Assembly: GCA_030424545.1 (NCBI GenBank)
Contig: JAUHWL010000013.1
Coordinates: 1-64,000, forward strand
Direction: 5' to 3'
Source of the DNA: Bacteroidia bacterium
GTDB lineage: Bacteria > Bacteroidota > Bacteroidia > Flavobacteriales > Schleiferiaceae
Length of the DNA stretch: 64,000 bases
Shown here: positions 31,143 through 38,740 of the stretch, piece after piece
Numbering within the stretch: the first letter of the stretch is position 1
Layout of the letters: every line of letters starts with the position of its first letter
Program-made: the position numbers and the translations under genes
The notes under the pieces: model-generated
What the model saw: only the letters and a program-made list of their open reading frames with translations
Database searches by the model: none
What the model was told of the DNA's origin: nothing

Positions 31143-32173
31143 TACTCAAAGTATTTACCGGGAAAAAGTTTGGCCCTGTATTTTTTTAATGGCTTTCTTA
31201 AATGCAAGAAATCTAAAATAATAACCAAGTAATTGTGTATGATATTAAATAACAACTTGACAAACAGCCACGGTTTTTTAACTCTAAAAAATTTATAAAG
31301 CCTCCAATTTTCTTTAAAAAAAGACCAAGATTTATCTTGCCTTGCCAAACTAGAGCCCCACCAATTGGCAACTTCTATATAGGCTCCCGAAATTTTCTCA
31401 GGATCTACGCTAACATTTTCTTCTATAAATTGTAGGGTATGAATAATTTCATCATACACCACATGGTTTTCGTTTGCCTTGTGGCGTTGCGTTTGCGTAT
31501 GAAATCTAAAATAATTGAGGTGTTTGGCCACATAGGCTAAATCGCTACGCAGCAACATTTTTACGTAGAAAAACCAATCGCCATTTAGGCGCCAGCCTGT
31601 TTCTGCGCCACCACAGGCTAAAAAGGTTGATTTACGCATTAGCGCCCCAGATGCATTGGGGATGGTGTTGCTATAAATTAAATAGTTGGCACATTCATCA
31701 TGACCGCTATTTATAAAATCATGCTCCCACCTATCAGATTTATAGATGTATTTGTAATTTTCGTTGTAGCTGTTTATGGTTTTGTTGTTCTCATCTACAA
31801 TTGTGCTTTGGGCAAAGGCAATGCCCACATTTTTGTTGTTATCAAGCAGCGGAACAAGCGTTTCTAACAGGTTAAGCTCACAATAATCATCGCTTTCTGC
31901 CAACCAAATGTATTCTCCTTTTGCTAAAGCTACTCCTTTGTTCCATTGGGCAAAAGTGCTACCAGAGTTTACCTCGTTAAACGCCAATTTTATACGGCTA
32001 TCTTTCTTGGCATAATCTGCCAATATTTCTCTAGAATTGTCTGTAGAACAATCGTCTAAGAGAATTAATTCAAAATCTGTAAACGTTTGATTTAATACAC
32101 TATCTATACGCATAGGCAAAAACCTAGCGTGATTATAATTGGGGATGATTACAGAAACTTTGGGCACAGCCAT
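31139..32173 (-). CDS. Glycosyltransferase family 2
   Basis: 344 residues from the ATG at 32173; the frame opens at a TTG. GT-A motifs: VSVIIPNYNHARFLPMRID, LILLDDCSTDNSREIL and YIWLAESDDYCE (DXD-like). The C-terminal region (~255-344) contains amphipathic and hydrophobic segments (LFVKLLFNIIHNYLVIILD) that may dock on the inner membrane. It follows the sulfotransferase gene 32200-32943 by 26 bp and overlaps the next GT2 gene, so these three minus-strand genes probably form an operon. Confidence 0.9.
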   Translation of the reverse strand: MAVPKVSVIIPNYNHARFLPMRIDSVLNQTFTDFELILLDDCSTDNSREILADYAKKDSRIKLAFNEVNSGSTFAQWNKGVALAKGEYIWLAESDDYCELNLLETLVPLLDNNKNVGIAFAQSTIVDENNKTINSYNENYKYIYKSDRWEHDFINSGHDECANYLIYSNTIPNASGALMRKSTFLACGGAETGWRLNGDWFFYVKMLLRSDLAYVAKHLNYFRFHTQTQRHKANENHVVYDEIIHTLQFIEENVSVDPEKISGAYIEVANWWGSSLARQDKSWSFFKENWRLYKFFRVKKPWLFVKLLFNIIHNYLVIILDFLHLRKPLKKYRAKLFPGKYFEY

Positions 32174-32199
32174 ATTTTTAAGAATGCGCAAAAATGAAA

Positions 32200-32943
32200 C
32201 TAATTAATACGGTAACCAAGTGTAGAAAAAAGAAGACTTTCGGCAGCTATTTTGTTTAGTTGGTCTGGGTATACTTTTTCTTTTTGCGAAAAAGGGGTTA
32301 AAAATTTACTCACTTTTTTGTTGGTGAAGGCATCAACGCGTTTCAGCGTAACTGGTTTTAATTCTATTAAATCTTCATAACGCACGCGCAAAATCTGCTT
32401 GCCTAATTTTTCTTCCCAACGCAAACCTTCTTGCACGTAAGTTTCCCAAAGTTTAAAATCAAAATTTAAATCGTCTAGTCGTGGGTCATACACCTCGCCA
32501 TCTACACTATTTCTAACATTTAAGCTAAGCGCAACATCGCGCCCATCTCTTACCACATGTATAACTTTTGCCTTCGGAAAAACGCTAAGCCAATGTACCA
32601 GCGTAAAGGTATTTCTGGGGTCTTTCCACCCCCAAGGTATATTATTTAGCAGCCTTAATCGCAGCCGGTTGGCCGATAATAATTTAAGATGTTCGGCATA
32701 AATATCGTGGTACGCAATGGTTTTATTGTTTTGTGCTGAGGGAACTTTGGGGTCTAACCAAGATGCATTTTCTGCCCACAACATTTGTTGGTTTAGGCTT
32801 AAAAAATGCATTGCCTCGCCATTATGATCTCTAACCACACCCATATTTATACCCGCTTGGTTTAGCGCATTGGCCAACATTGTTGTGCCGCTGCGGTGCA
32901 TACCTATTATTATAATGGGTTTAATAATGTGGTTACGAATCAT
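32200..32943 (-). CDS. Sulfotransferase family protein
   Basis: 247 residues from the ATG at 32943; a GTG upstream opens a longer frame that would overlap the divergent gene. The PAPS loop is IIIIGMHRSGTTMLANAL (~9-26), and VIHVVRDGRDVALSLNVRN (~122-140) is the 3'-phosphate motif. The acceptor is probably a surface glycan, given the two GT2 genes downstream on the same strand. The divergent sulfotransferase starts only 12 bp away. Confidence 0.87.
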   Translation of the reverse strand: MIRNHIIKPIIIIGMHRSGTTMLANALNQAGINMGVVRDHNGEAMHFLSLNQQMLWAENASWLDPKVPSAQNNKTIAYHDIYAEHLKLLSANRLRLRLLNNIPWGWKDPRNTFTLVHWLSVFPKAKVIHVVRDGRDVALSLNVRNSVDGEVYDPRLDDLNFDFKLWETYVQEGLRWEEKLGKQILRVRYEDLIELKPVTLKRVDAFTNKKVSKFLTPFSQKEKVYPDQLNKIAAESLLFSTLGYRIN

Positions 32944-32955
32944 TTTATTTGCGCT

Positions 32956-33696
32956 ATGAAATTGAAGAGGCAAAAGAAGATTATTTTTCTGCACATCCCA
33001 AAAACTGCGGGTACTACTTTAACTACGATTATAAAACGTAATTATCGCGAAAACGAAATCGTTCAGCTTTATCAACCTCAAACATTTCATGCCGAATTAA
33101 CCGCTGCTCTTCAGAATGATGAAAAGAAAATGCTTTTCGGTCATTTTCCCTTTCATCCTGATATTGCAACAAGCCAAGCGTATGTGTTTGCTTTTATGCG
33201 CGACCCCATTGCTAGAACCGTTTCTAACTACTTTCACTTAAAAAGCAGTAAAAATCCAGAACACAAAAAGTGGCTGCAAAATGTGCCTACATTTTTAGAT
33301 TTTTTACAACAAAAACAGGCGTTTAATTGGCAGGCTCGTCATTTAAGTGGGTTTAAAGGCATTACACCTTTTAAAAGCGATCTATCAGCATCGTTAGAAA
33401 TGGCAACAAGCAATTTGTTGCGCTTGAATTTTGTTGGCTTAACCGAAAATTTTAGTGATAGCTTACTCTGTATTGGCCAAGATTTGGGCTGGATTAAGCT
33501 TAATCATTTTAACAAAAACGTACACTACCGGGGCGATGAAGCCAAAGAGTTGGCCATGAAATACTACGATGAAATTGCCGAACAAAACCAGTTAGACTTG
33601 GCCTTGTATAAAATTGCCAAACAACGCTTTGAAGAGCGCAAAGCCAAAATCTCTCTTTTTGATAGAGCGTTTTATTTGGCGAAAAACATGGTTTAA
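32956..33696 (+). CDS. Sulfotransferase family 2 (PF03567-type)
   Basis: 246 residues from the ATG at 32956; a GTG upstream would extend it across the divergent gene's start. IIFLHIPKTAGTTLTTII (~9-26) is the distinctive 5' loop of carbohydrate 2-O-type sulfotransferases, followed by FGHFPFH and the 3'-phosphate motif VFAFMRDPIARTVSNYF. It differs in family from the adjacent divergent sulfotransferase. Its stop abuts the lptB stop without a gap. Confidence 0.87.
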   Translation: MKLKRQKKIIFLHIPKTAGTTLTTIIKRNYRENEIVQLYQPQTFHAELTAALQNDEKKMLFGHFPFHPDIATSQAYVFAFMRDPIARTVSNYFHLKSSKNPEHKKWLQNVPTFLDFLQQKQAFNWQARHLSGFKGITPFKSDLSASLEMATSNLLRLNFVGLTENFSDSLLCIGQDLGWIKLNHFNKNVHYRGDEAKELAMKYYDEIAEQNQLDLALYKIAKQRFEERKAKISLFDRAFYLAKNMV

Positions 33697-34446
33697 TTAA
33701 GATTTTAGCTTGATTGGTTTGGCTCTTCTAAGCTCAAAGTTTTGTCCCAAATACACTTTTCTTACTTGCTCATCTGCAGCCAATTCTTCTGCAGAGCCCG
33801 ATTTTAAGATAGAGCCTTCAAACATTAAATAAGTACGGTCAGTAATGGCAAGTGTTTCCTGTACGTTATGGTCGGTAATGAGTATGCCAATATTTTTTTC
33901 TTTTAGCTTATAAACAATGCTCTGAATGTCTTCCACGGCAATAGGATCAACGCCTGCAAAAGGTTCGTCTAGCAGAATAAAACTTGGGTTTACAGCCAAT
34001 GCTCTGGCTATTTCTGTTCTTCTACGCTCGCCACCAGAAAGTAAATCGCCACGGTTTGTGCGTATGTGGTTTAAGCTAAACTCGTCTAAAAGTGTTTCTA
34101 GCTTTTCATGCTGTTCTTTCTTGCTGAAATTGGTCATTTGCAAAATGCCCAAAATATTGTCCTCAACACTTAATTTTCTAAACACAGAAGCTTCTTGCGC
34201 CAAGTAGCCAATCCCTTTTTGAGCACGCTTGTACATGGGTGCTTTGGTAATGTCTTCATCATCTAAAAAAACCTTGCCACCATTGGGTTTTATCAACCCT
34301 ACCACCATATAAAATGAAGTGGTTTTTCCGGCACCATTGGGTCCTAATAAGCCCACAATTTCACCTTGGTTTACCTCAAAACTAACGCCTTTAACTACCG
34401 ACCTAGATTTATACTTTTTAATGATATTATCAGCTCTCAACTTCAT
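33697..34446 (-). CDS. lptB: LPS export ABC transporter ATP-binding protein
   Basis: Cytosolic ATPase that powers LptFG to extract lipopolysaccharide from the inner membrane. 249 residues. Walker [15 protein letters not shown] (~34-47), Q-loop [17 protein letters not shown], signature [15 protein letters not shown], Walker [17 protein letters not shown] and the H-loop [10 protein letters not shown] are all intact. FAGVDPIAV is a strong LptB marker. The start overlaps the tatC stop by 4 bp. Confidence 0.96.
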   Translation of the reverse strand: MKLRADNIIKKYKSRSVVKGVSFEVNQGEIVGLLGPNGAGKTTSFYMVVGLIKPNGGKVFLDDEDITKAPMYKRAQKGIGYLAQEASVFRKLSVEDNILGILQMTNFSKKEQHEKLETLLDEFSLNHIRTNRGDLLSGGERRRTEIARALAVNPSFILLDEPFAGVDPIAVEDIQSIVYKLKEKNIGILITDHNVQETLAITDRTYLMFEGSILKSGSAEELAADEQVRKVYLGQNFELRRAKPIKLKS

Positions 34447-35273
34447 AATTCAGCCATTTTCTTTTTTCTTTTTCGTTCAACCCGTTTAGAAACGCGAATG
34501 CTAATTTCGTATAAGAATAGCACCGGCACGGTAACCAATATTTGGCTTGTAATGTCTGGAGGGGTAATAATAGCAGACAAAATCATAATAACCACAATAG
34601 AATGCTTTCGGTATTTTCTCATAATATCTGGCGTAAGCAAGCCTACACGAGAAAGAAAATATACAATAACAGGCAATTCAAAAACAAGTCCACTGGCCAA
34701 GGTAACAGAAGTTATGGTTGATATAAAAGAACTTAAATCTATTCTGTTTATTACATCTGTACTTACACTATACGTTGCCAAAAACTGAATTGAGAACGGA
34801 GAGATTACAAAATATCCAAATGCAACACCAGCAGCAAATAAAACAGAGGTGATAAAAATTACGCCTCTTGAGTTTTTTTGCTCGTTGGCGTGTAACCCTG
34901 GTTTTATAAAACGCCAAATCTCAAAAAACACATAGGGAAAAGCAACAATAAAACCAGCCACAAAACTAACCCACAAATGCATGGTAAACTGACCCGCCAT
35001 TTTTGTGTTCATCAACTCAAAAGGCATTTCGTTAAAGCAAAATAAAGAGCCTCCAAACATTTGGGTAAGCTGGCACATGGCGCGGTAAGAAATAAAATCA
35101 GGATGTTTAGGGCCAAAAATGATTACATCAAAAACAATGTTTTTATAAACAAACGCCAATATGCTGAACAAAAAAATTGCTGCAACCGCACGTATTAAAT
35201 GCCAACGTAACTCCTCTAAATGATCCAAAAAAGACAAGTGTTCTTTTTTAGCTGTACTCTTTTTGTTGCTCAT
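34443..35273 (-). CDS. tatC: Sec-independent protein translocase TatC
   Basis: Receptor for twin-arginine signal peptides in the inner membrane. 276 residues from the ATG at 35273; the frame opens at a TTG. Family signatures are [15 protein letters not shown] near the N-terminus, the essential [18 protein letters not shown]-type loop ([19 protein letters not shown]) and [13 protein letters not shown]. Six membrane helices are visible. An insertion containing two Cys (~65-85, [14 protein letters not shown]) lies in the first periplasmic loop. The gene is translationally coupled to lptB. tatA is not in the window. Confidence 0.96.
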   Translation of the reverse strand: MSNKKSTAKKEHLSFLDHLEELRWHLIRAVAAIFLFSILAFVYKNIVFDVIIFGPKHPDFISYRAMCQLTQMFGGSLFCFNEMPFELMNTKMAGQFTMHLWVSFVAGFIVAFPYVFFEIWRFIKPGLHANEQKNSRGVIFITSVLFAAGVAFGYFVISPFSIQFLATYSVSTDVINRIDLSSFISTITSVTLASGLVFELPVIVYFLSRVGLLTPDIMRKYRKHSIVVIMILSAIITPPDITSQILVTVPVLFLYEISIRVSKRVERKRKKKMAEL

Positions 35274-35318
35274 GTTTAAAATTCTGTGCGGCTGCAAATT
35301 TGATAAAATCTACGTTAT

Positions 35319-35326
35319 TATATTTG
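35319..35326 (+). promoter_or_regulatory. Candidate -7 box upstream of recQ
   Basis: TATATTTG matches TAnnTTTG. A TTTG at 35299-35302 could be the -33 box, but the spacing of 16 bp is shorter than the usual 19-21. It would give a leader of about 95 nt. Confidence 0.3.
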
Positions 35327-35430
35327 CGTAATTCATATAAAACATTGACAATTTTCTTGCGTTAATTTCTTTAACCAATCTTCTATTTTTTTGTACTTTA
35401 ATCGGATTGTTATTTTTTACATAAACTCAA

Positions 35431-37620
35431 ATGAGTAAAACACAATTAAGCCTTACAGAAACCTTAAAGCATTTTTTTGGTTTTGAAAATTTTAAAGGCG
35501 ACCAAGAAAACATCATTAAAAATTTATTAGCCGGAGAAGACTCTTTTGTTATTATGCCAACAGGTGGAGGTAAGTCCATGTGTTATCAATTACCGGCATT
35601 AATGCAAGAGGGCGTGGCCATCGTAATTTCCCCATTAATTGCTTTAATGAAAAACCAGGTAGATGCTCTCCGCGGCTTTTCTACCGAACATGGTATTGCG
35701 CATGTTTTAAACTCTTCTTTAACCAAAAGAGAAACATTGCAAGTAAAAGAAGATTTAAGAAATGGTGTTACTAAGCTTTTATATGTAGCCCCAGAATCTT
35801 TAAACAAAGCAGATAATATCGAATTTTTAAGGGAAATGAATATTTCCTTTTTTGCGATAGATGAGGCTCATTGTATTTCAGAATGGGGACATGACTTTAG
35901 GCCCGAGTACAGAAACTTAAGATCTGCTATTGATAAAATTGGTAGAAAACCAATTATTGGTTTAACCGCAACGGCAACGCCAAAAGTCCAGTACGATATT
36001 TTAAAAACATTAGGGATGGATTCTGCACGTGTTTTTAAATCATCATTTAACAGGCCCAACCTATATTATGAGATAAGACCAAAGATTAAAGTTGAACGAG
36101 AAATAATAAAATTACTTCTTGGTCAAAAAGGAAAAAGCGCCATTATTTACTGTTTGAGCAGAGCAAAGGTAGAAGAGCTGGCGCAAAGCCTTCAAGTAAA
36201 CGGCATAAAGGCACTGCCCTACCACGCTGGGTTAGATGCCAATACACGCATCAAACATCAAGATGCATTTTTAATGGAAGATACTGATGTAATTGTTGCC
36301 ACCATTGCTTTTGGTATGGGAATAGACAAGCCAGACGTTCGTTTTGTTATTCACCATGATATGCCCAAAAGCTTAGAAAGCTATTACCAAGAAACTGGCA
36401 GGGTTGGCCGCGATGGTGGTGAAGGAAATTGCATTGCTTTTTACAGTGTAAAAGACATTGAAAAACTAGAGAAATTTCTAGTTAAAAAACCTGTGGCCGA
36501 ACAAGAAATTGGTTTGCAATTGTTACAAGAATCACTTGGGTTTGCAGAAACCAGTATGTGCCGAAGAAAATATTTGCTTCATTATTTTGGCGAAGAATAT
36601 GATGAATCTCAGTGCAATGGAATGTGCGATAATCATCGCTATCCGAAAACCAAATTTGATGCAAAAGAAGATTTAATATTGGTATTGCAAACCATTAAAG
36701 AAAGCACTCAACGTTTTAAAAGCAAACAAGTTATCAATACATTATTGGGTAATTTAACGAGTGTGTTAAAAACATATTCTGCCAAGAGCATGTCAACTTG
36801 GTTAAAAGGTGCCGATAAATCTGAAGCACACTGGGACAATGTTATTCGCCAGGGTGTAGTAAATGGAATAATTGAGCGAGAAATAGAAACCTATGGCTTG
36901 CTAAAAATTTCTAAATCGGGTGCCGAATTTTTAGAAAACCCATATAGTATAATCATTCCTGAAAACACAGATTACAATACCATAGATACAGACACGAGTG
37001 ATGACAACAAACAAACTGGTGGAACTTTAGACAAGGAACTTTACAACACCTTAAAAGAAATTACGAGAAGAGTTGCAAAAGCCAAAGGAGTACCGCCTTA
37101 TGCTGTTTTTCAGGAAACGAGCTTAAACGAAATGAGCACGTATTACCCCTGTTCTATAGACGAGCTTAAAAACATAAGTGGCGTTGGAGAGGGAAAAGCC
37201 AAGAAGTTTGGGAAAGATATTGTAGCCGCCATATCTAAGCATGTAGAAGAAAAAAATATTGTGCGACCCATGGATTTGGTTGTAAAAACAGTGGCCAACA
37301 AAAGCGCTTTAAAAGTTTACATCATTACCAGCACCGATAAGAAATTACAATTAGAAGATATTGCTAAAGCAAAAGGGCTTACCATGGAAGAACTTTTGAA
37401 AGAAATGGAAATGATTGTTTATTCTGGAACGCGCATAAACATAGACTACTACTTAGATTCTATTTTAGATGAAGACTCTATTGAAGAGGTCTTTGACTTT
37501 TTTATGGATGATGCCGAAGAAGGTACGCTAGAAGAGGCTATTAAAGAATTTGGACAAGATTATTCAGAAGAAGAAATTAGACTTGTTCGTTTAAAATTCA
37601 TGAGCGAAGTAGCGAATTAA
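35431..37620 (+). CDS. recQ: ATP-dependent DNA helicase RecQ
   Basis: 3'-5' helicase in recombination and fork repair. 729 residues. The helicase core (~1-345) has Walker A PTGGGKSMCYQLPAL, the DEAH box in FAIDEAHCISEWGHDFRPEY, TATATPKVQ and the arginine-finger motif QETGRVGRDG. Zinc-binding Cys residues occur in MCRRKYLLHYF and QCNGMCDNH. The RQC winged-helix follows (~400-515), then the HRDC domain (~535-610). The tail (~620-729) has a further helix-turn-helix and an acidic end, common in Bacteroidota RecQ. A bidirectional terminator follows. Confidence 0.97.
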   Translation: MSKTQLSLTETLKHFFGFENFKGDQENIIKNLLAGEDSFVIMPTGGGKSMCYQLPALMQEGVAIVISPLIALMKNQVDALRGFSTEHGIAHVLNSSLTKRETLQVKEDLRNGVTKLLYVAPESLNKADNIEFLREMNISFFAIDEAHCISEWGHDFRPEYRNLRSAIDKIGRKPIIGLTATATPKVQYDILKTLGMDSARVFKSSFNRPNLYYEIRPKIKVEREIIKLLLGQKGKSAIIYCLSRAKVEELAQSLQVNGIKALPYHAGLDANTRIKHQDAFLMEDTDVIVATIAFGMGIDKPDVRFVIHHDMPKSLESYYQETGRVGRDGGEGNCIAFYSVKDIEKLEKFLVKKPVAEQEIGLQLLQESLGFAETSMCRRKYLLHYFGEEYDESQCNGMCDNHRYPKTKFDAKEDLILVLQTIKESTQRFKSKQVINTLLGNLTSVLKTYSAKSMSTWLKGADKSEAHWDNVIRQGVVNGIIEREIETYGLLKISKSGAEFLENPYSIIIPENTDYNTIDTDTSDDNKQTGGTLDKELYNTLKEITRRVAKAKGVPPYAVFQETSLNEMSTYYPCSIDELKNISGVGEGKAKKFGKDIVAAISKHVEEKNIVRPMDLVVKTVANKSALKVYIITSTDKKLQLEDIAKAKGLTMEELLKEMEMIVYSGTRINIDYYLDSILDEDSIEEVFDFFMDDAEEGTLEEAIKEFGQDYSEEEIRLVRLKFMSEVAN

Positions 37621-37641
37621 TTGAAGAATAGATGTAAAAAT

Positions 37642-37674
37642 AAAAAGCCCCGTGTCAATGATACGGGGCTTTTT
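37642..37674. terminator. Bidirectional terminator between recQ and a small ORF
   Basis: AAAAAGCCCCGT pairs with ACGGGGCTTTTT around a 9-nt loop, with A-runs and T-runs on both sides, so it can act for recQ and for the minus-strand 47-codon ORF. Confidence 0.8.
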
Positions 37675-37676
37675 AA

Positions 37677-37820
37677 TTAATTGAGATGAAGCCCAATTTT
37701 GTTTTTAGAAACTTCAACAACATGATAACTTTTACTGTAGTCTAAAATAAATTTTATACACTTTTTAGGTGCATTTCTTAGGGGGGCTTTATCCTTTTCT
37801 GATGATGTAATGTTGCGCAT
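37677..37820 (-). CDS. Small basic protein of 47 residues
   Basis: The minus-strand frame runs from ATG 37820 to TAA 37677. The peptide is basic; the middle segment APKKCIKFILDYSKSYHVVE (~18-37) looks like an amphipathic helix followed by a strand, and the protein ends in GLHLN. Very short Bacteroidota proteins with an 'I.F.L.YSK...V' core are, as far as I recall, common and uncharacterised; this fits that pattern. It lies between two strong hairpins, downstream of an ECF sigma gene on the same strand, so it needs its own promoter or read-through. Confidence 0.5.
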   Translation of the reverse strand: MRNITSSEKDKAPLRNAPKKCIKFILDYSKSYHVVEVSKNKIGLHLN

Positions 37821-37845
37821 AGGCCATATTAATTATTGAACATGC

Positions 37846-37884
37846 AAAGAAAACGCCCCACACAAATCTATATTGTGTGGGGCG
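37846..37884 (-). terminator. Rho-independent terminator of the ECF sigma gene
   Basis: CGCCCCACACAA (37854-37865) and TTGTGTGGGGCG (37873-37884) form a perfect 12-bp stem with a 7-nt loop. On the minus strand it is followed by a T-rich stretch. It starts 24 bp after the sigma gene stop. Confidence 0.8.
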
Positions 37885-37908
37885 CTGATAAATTATTTTT
37901 TTACCCTT

Positions 37909-38493
37909 CTACTGCGTTAAAACAATATTATGTTGCTCAATAAGTTTTCTAAGATTTATAAGTGCATACCGCATACGGCCTAATGCCGTGTTAATACTAA
38001 CATCCGTCTGTTCTGCAATTTCTTTAAAACTCATTCTGCTATAATGTCTCAATTTTAAAACTTCGCGTTGTTCATCCGGTAAAAAGTCTATTAATTTTTT
38101 CAAATCTCCCTCTATTTGATCCCATATTAAAGAACTTTCAACCGAAGGAGATTCGTCTTTAATCACATCAAAAATATCAAACTCTGCTGTTGGAGATATA
38201 GTTGGCATTCTTTTAAGTCGCCTAAAATGATCGATAACCAAATTGTGAGCTATGCGTAAAACCCAAGGTAAAAACTTACCCTCCTCATTATACTTTCCTT
38301 TTTTTAAGGTTTGGATAATTTTTAAAAACGCATCTTGAAAAACGTCATTGGCCAAATCTTCGTCTCTAATACGAACAATAATATAATTGTAAATTTTTGC
38401 TTGATGCCGATTGATTAATACTCCAAGGCACGCTTCATTGCCTTTCATGTACATTGATACCAACTTGCTATCTGGGAGTTGTAACATATCCAT
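37909..38493 (-). CDS. ECF-type RNA polymerase sigma factor
   Basis: 194 residues. Region 2 (~22-92) has INRHQAKIYNYIIVRIRDEDLANDVFQDAFLKI and the -10-binding FLPWVLRIAHNLVIDHFRR. Region 4 (~128-188) has LPDEQREVLKLRHYSRMSFKEIAE with a helix-turn-helix DVSINTALGRMRYAL. No anti-sigma gene lies beside it. This type (often encoded near housekeeping genes in Bacteroidota) may not need an anti-sigma factor. The upstream region (38494-38740, shared with uvrA) contains no other gene. Confidence 0.93.
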   Translation of the reverse strand: MDMLQLPDSKLVSMYMKGNEACLGVLINRHQAKIYNYIIVRIRDEDLANDVFQDAFLKIIQTLKKGKYNEEGKFLPWVLRIAHNLVIDHFRRLKRMPTISPTAEFDIFDVIKDESPSVESSLIWDQIEGDLKKLIDFLPDEQREVLKLRHYSRMSFKEIAEQTDVSINTALGRMRYALINLRKLIEQHNIVLTQ

Positions 38494-38715
38494 ACCCTTG
38501 AATTTAAATTAAACTTGTGTTTAGTTGGGTATAAATGTTACAATAGGCGAGAAAATTTTAATTTTTAATTAACTAAGAATAAGCCAAATATAAACGAATA
38601 TTTATATAAACAAGAAAAATGTTACCAAATTGAAACAATTGGTTGCATTTAATTAAGACTTTAAACCATACATTTTAACCACCTTATTGAGCTTTTTATG
38701 TAGATACCATTAGCT

Positions 38716-38723
38716 TAAATTTG
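38716..38723 (+). promoter_or_regulatory. Candidate -7 box of uvrA
   Basis: TAAATTTG matches TAnnTTTG and ends 17 bp before the uvrA ATG. The nearest upstream TTG (38687-38689) is 26 bp away, longer than usual, so support is partial. Confidence 0.35.
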
Positions 38724-38740
38724 CGGCCTTTTACTTATTC

